Source: CAZART01 sp964487555 (GTDB taxonomy: Bacteria > Bacteroidota > Rhodothermia > Rhodothermales > VXPQ01). Taken from it: DNA of 7,718 nt. Below the pieces are notes generated by a model. It was not told where the DNA came from and ran no database searches. It worked only from the letters and a program-made list of their open reading frames with translations. This document shows, in pieces, positions 4,961-7,718 of the stretch. The position numbers were made by a program, and so were the translations under genes. The DNA lies in contig CAZART010000183.1 in assembly GCA_964487555.1 (NCBI GenBank), positions 1 to 7,718 of the forward strand, written 5' to 3'. Within the stretch, counting starts at the first letter, position 1; the number at the start of each line of letters is the position of its first letter.

Positions 4961-6343
4961 ATGCATCCCCATCCTATGGCCATTTCACCGGCAGACCGCG
5001 GGCAGTGGACCTCGAAGCTCGGATTCGTACTCGCCGCCGCAGGCTCCGCGATCGGGCTCGGCAACATCTGGCGCTTTCCATACGTAGCCGGAGAAAGCGG
5101 AGGGGCCGCCTTCGTCATCCTCTACCTGCTCTGCATTGCGCTGATCTGCCTGCCCTATCTGTTCGCCGAGCTGACGATCGGGCGCTTCAGTCAGAAGAAC
5201 CCTGTCGGCGCGATTAAGGCGATCAGATCCGGCACGCCCTGGACACTCGTTGGCGGCCTGGGCGTACTTACCGGCGTATTCATTCTCAGCTACTACGGCG
5301 TGATCGCGGGATGGGCTTTCGGATACATCTTCAAAGGCATCGTCAGCCCGGGAACGGAATTCGTTGCATTTATCGCCACACCCGGGGTCGTCATCCCTCT
5401 TTTCGCGCTGTTCATCGCGCTGACGATGCTCGTCGTCATCGGCGGCGTGGAGCACGGCATCGAGCGATGGGCCAAGGTCCTCATGCCCGTACTTCTCGTG
5501 CTGATGTTCGTGATCATCATCCGGTCGGTCACGCTCCCGGGGGCCGGGGCGGGACTCGAGTTCTATCTGAAGCCCGATTTCTCGAAAGTCGACGGCTCGG
5601 TGATGCTGGCCGCCTTAGGACAGGCGTTCTTCTCACTCAGCCTCGGGATGGGCGCGATGATCACGTACGGCTCTTACTTGCCGAAAAAGGAAAACATCCT
5701 CGTCGCGGGCGGAATGGTGGCGGTTTTCGACACGATGATCGCCATCCTAGCCGGCTTCATGATCTTCCCGGCCGTATTCGCCTTCGGCCAGGACCCGGCG
5801 AGTGGGCCGGCCCTCATTTTCGTCGTGCTCCCGGAGATCTTCGACGCCATGCCCCTGGGCACTCTAATGAGCATTCTCTTTTTTCTCCTCCTCTCCATCG
5901 CCGCTCTGACGTCGACCGTCTCCCTCCTCGAGGTGGTCGTCTCGTACGCCGTCGACGAGAAATCGTGGTCGCGGAAGAAATCCGTCTGGGTGATCGGTCT
6001 CATTACGTTTGTCATCGGGCTTCCGTCGGCGCTGAGCGCAGGAGCCTCGTCGGCAATGACCGACATGACGTGGCTCTTTGGTGAGGGAGGATTCCTTGGC
6101 AAGACGGATTATTTGAGCATCATGGATGCTATTTGGGGTAACATCTCACTCGCACTGGGTGCGCTGCTGATTAGTATCTTCGTTGGATGGGTATGGGGTT
6201 CGGACAATGCGTCGGTGGAGATCCGGGAGGGAAGCAATCTTACGATAACGGGGCAGCGGATCTGGTCGTTTTTCATCCGTTATGTCTGCCCGATCTTTAT
6301 TTTTTACGTACTGTTAAACATCCGCACGATCCTCGCTGGGTGA
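4961..6343 (+). CDS. Sodium-dependent transporter, NSS (SNF) family
   Basis: This 460-residue inner-membrane protein is of the LeuT-fold sodium:neurotransmitter symporter family, which imports amino acids or related amines with Na+. About eleven membrane helices are visible, the usual number for bacterial members. TM1 carries GSAIGLGNIWRFPY (28-41), with A30 and N35 at Na+ positions and a glycine-rich unwound centre. Y112 in TM3 matches the substrate-carboxylate Tyr of LeuT. TM6 has FFSLSLGMG (223-231), with S225 at the LeuT T254 position, and TM8 has A314, T317 and S318 for the Na2 site. D257 and A261 stand where LeuT has N286 and E290. The start at 4961 is chosen for its A/T-rich leader (GAACCAATTA); ATG at 4976 is also possible, while 4916 adds residues unlike the family. 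It is a single-gene unit with its own terminator. The substrate cannot be told from sequence; an amino acid is likely. Confidence 0.95.
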   Translation: MHPHPMAISPADRGQWTSKLGFVLAAAGSAIGLGNIWRFPYVAGESGGAAFVILYLLCIALICLPYLFAELTIGRFSQKNPVGAIKAIRSGTPWTLVGGLGVLTGVFILSYYGVIAGWAFGYIFKGIVSPGTEFVAFIATPGVVIPLFALFIALTMLVVIGGVEHGIERWAKVLMPVLLVLMFVIIIRSVTLPGAGAGLEFYLKPDFSKVDGSVMLAALGQAFFSLSLGMGAMITYGSYLPKKENILVAGGMVAVFDTMIAILAGFMIFPAVFAFGQDPASGPALIFVVLPEIFDAMPLGTLMSILFFLLLSIAALTSTVSLLEVVVSYAVDEKSWSRKKSVWVIGLITFVIGLPSALSAGASSAMTDMTWLFGEGGFLGKTDYLSIMDAIWGNISLALGALLISIFVGWVWGSDNASVEIREGSNLTITGQRIWSFFIRYVCPIFIFYVLLNIRTILAG

Positions 6344-6401
6344 TTTCGCGTCGCAGAGGCCGGTCTCCGGAGGCGTCATCACGAGGAACTCACTCGAGAG
6401 G

Positions 6402-6422
6402 CTGCGCGTTGCGCAGTTTTTT
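6402..6422 (+). terminator. Intrinsic terminator of the symporter gene
   Basis: CTGCGC (6402-6407) and GCGCAG (6411-6416) form a perfect six-pair stem with a GTT loop, followed directly by six T (6417-6422). It lies 58 bases after the symporter stop on the same strand, so it should insulate the downstream membrane-protein gene. Confidence 0.88.
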
Positions 6423-6473
6423 CCCTTGAGGCACGTAAAAGCGTACCGGGCGGCCGTCGAGCTTGTCTAACAA

Positions 6474-6509
6474 ATGGAGGGACGTTCCTCATCCGACTTT
6501 GGACCCTGA
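6474..6509 (+). other. Short ATG frame overlapping the GldE-like start
   Basis: ATG at 6474 opens an 11-codon frame (MEGRSSSDFGP) that stops at TGA 6507-6509, eight bases past the proposed TTG start of the next gene, in another frame. It follows an A/T-rich leader (TTGTCTAACAA) typical of starts in this lineage and contains GGAGGG at 6476-6481. It may be a coupled leader peptide, the true N-terminus separated by a one-base error or frameshift, or chance. Confidence 0.3.
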
Positions 6510-7718
6510 CCCTGCTCATTCGCCCGTCCTGTCCCTTCTTCTCCAGCACGCCGCCGCTCCGCTTTCGAGCGAGTTTATTGCAGGCGGAATCCTGACGCTC
6601 GTGATCCTCCTACTCCTGTCGGCCCTTTTCTCGGGTTCGGAGGTGGCGCTGTTCTCGTTGCCCGGGTCCACCCGCGAGGCGATGGCCCGGCAGTCCGATC
6701 GCGCCAGCGGGCGGGTCATCAAGCTGCTGGAGCAACCGCGTCAGCTCCTCATCACCATCCTCATCCTGAATACGGGAGTAAATGTTGCGGCGGCGGTTCT
6801 TGCGGCGGTACTGACCGCAGCGGTCGCCACGGCACAGCAGTGGAACCCCACGATCACGCTCGTTCTCGAAATGGTGGTGCTCACCTTCGTGATTCTGGTG
6901 ATGAGCGAAATTACGCCCAAGCTGATCGCGACGCGGCATGCCGCAGCGTACGCACGGACCGTATCGGGCTTGATCATGATGCTCCACCGCCTGTTATACC
7001 CGCTATCCGATCTGCTGGCGAAGTCGACGAAATTGATGCAAAGCCGCATCAAACCCGGCACACGCCGCATCTCTTCGGAAGATCTAAAGACACTGGCGGA
7101 TGTCGGTGAAGCGCACGGGACGCTCGAGGAGGAAGAGCGCGAATTGATTTATTCCATCGTCGAGTTCGGTGAGACGAGCGTTCGGGAAATTATGGTGAGC
7201 CGTCTCGACATCGTCGCCCTTCCGGTCACGGCCACGCTATCCGAAACGCTCGACCTGATCCGCGAGAGCGGCCATTCCCGCATTCCGCTCTACGTCGATC
7301 ATCTGGACAATATCCTGGGGATTGTCTATGCCAAGGACCTTTTGCCTCATCTGAACCGGGAGGACAGCTCGGCGCGTCTTGATTGGACGCGGATCGCCCG
7401 TCCGGCGATTTTCGTCCCCATGGGAAAGAAGCTTCACGATCTGCTGAAGGATTTTCAAACGAAAAAGACCCACATCGCGATCGTGGTCGACGAATATGGA
7501 GGCACGGCGGGCCTCGTCACGCTCGAGGACGTGCTGGAGGAGATCGTCGGCGAAATCCGCGACGAGCATGACGAGTCGGAGGAGGCGCTATACGAACGCG
7601 TCGACGAGCACGTCTACCGATTCGACGCCCGCATCAACCTGGACGACATCAACGACATCGTCGGCGTCGAGCTCGACACGGAGACCTACGACTTCGAAAC
7701 GCTTGGCGGGCTGATCTT
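6499..7718 (+). CDS. CNNM-CBS-CorC membrane protein, GldE-like (partial, runs off right end)
   Basis: 406 codons are visible with no stop before the window ends. Residues about 27-50 form TM1 (with FSGSEVALFSL), and further helices at about 83-112 and 119-138 complete a CNNM/DUF21 domain carrying MSEITPK (135-141). A CBS pair follows: about 228-285 (SHSRIPLY-type core) and about 301-358, ending in VVDEYGGTAGLVTLEDVLEEIVG. From about 365 (YERVDEHVYRF) the CorC/HlyC C-terminal domain begins and is cut off. Family members are linked to Mg2+/Co2+ efflux; in gliding Bacteroidota the GldE branch belongs to the gliding machinery. Wording such as DWTRIARPAIFVPMGKKLHDLLKDF is closest, from memory, to GldE. 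No ATG fits: the frame is closed at TAA 6436-6438, and TTG at 6499 gives MDPDPAHSP, a plausible family start, though GGAGGG lies 17 bases upstream. TTG at 6463 is the alternative. Confidence 0.9.
   Translation, partial: MDPDPAHSPVLSLLLQHAAAPLSSEFIAGGILTLVILLLLSALFSGSEVALFSLPGSTREAMARQSDRASGRVIKLLEQPRQLLITILILNTGVNVAAAVLAAVLTAAVATAQQWNPTITLVLEMVVLTFVILVMSEITPKLIATRHAAAYARTVSGLIMMLHRLLYPLSDLLAKSTKLMQSRIKPGTRRISSEDLKTLADVGEAHGTLEEEERELIYSIVEFGETSVREIMVSRLDIVALPVTATLSETLDLIRESGHSRIPLYVDHLDNILGIVYAKDLLPHLNREDSSARLDWTRIARPAIFVPMGKKLHDLLKDFQTKKTHIAIVVDEYGGTAGLVTLEDVLEEIVGEIRDEHDESEEALYERVDEHVYRFDARINLDDINDIVGVELDTETYDFETLGGLI

Noticed and set aside
5311..6084. 257-codon plus-strand frame inside the symporter gene
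   Set aside because: It is the +1 shadow of membrane-protein codons, giving Arg/His-rich sequence with no recognisable motif.

Overview
The window looks like chromosomal DNA of a moderately GC-rich member of the Bacteroidota/Rhodothermota (FCB) group. This is inferred from the protein families, not from a marker gene. The grounds are an 808-residue MacB/FtsX-type orphan permease of the kind expanded in those phyla, a creatininase-family protein of the 'PWGATEAHNYHLPY' type, a GldE/CorC-like CNNM-CBS protein, and mostly weak or A/T-rich ribosome-binding regions. I saw no tRNA, rRNA, CRISPR array, insertion sequence, integrase or toxin/defence gene.

Layout from left to right. Positions 1-402 are non-coding apart from a possible 11-codon tail of an upstream gene. 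They carry two perfect TTTTCCACA nonamers (DnaA-box-like) 20 bp apart, an 8-bp-arm dyad, and a strong Shine-Dalgarno for ssb. The gene ssb (403-849, +) encodes the replication/repair single-strand DNA-binding protein. It ends in a U-tract hairpin that should work in both directions, because the next gene, a large ABC-type permease (957-3383, -), converges on it. That gene's stop codon merges into a (TTCCCC)4 array that is a G-quadruplex motif on its coding strand. A 302-bp divergent spacer (3384-3685) contains a 14-bp direct repeat and nested, partly exclusive inverted repeats. A creatininase-family metal hydrolase follows (3686-4453, +). The 507-bp spacer after it holds two low-complexity arrays, including eleven CCTCGAY-type heptamers, and then a candidate promoter overlapped by an 8-bp dyad. 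Next is a sodium:neurotransmitter-symporter family transporter (4961-6343, +) with a clear terminator (6402-6422). Last is a GldE/CorC-like CNNM-CBS membrane protein (from 6499, +) that runs off the right edge and appears to use a TTG start.

The genes do not form one obvious pathway. ssb and the GldE-like gene are often neighbours in Bacteroidota (mutY-ssb-gldE-gldD order, from memory), so the permease, creatininase and symporter may be a later insertion between them. The creatininase/symporter pair could be an uptake-plus-hydrolysis module for an amino-acid-like compound, but they have separate regulatory DNA and this is only inference. I found no convincing new multi-gene system. The more interesting material is in the intergenic DNA.
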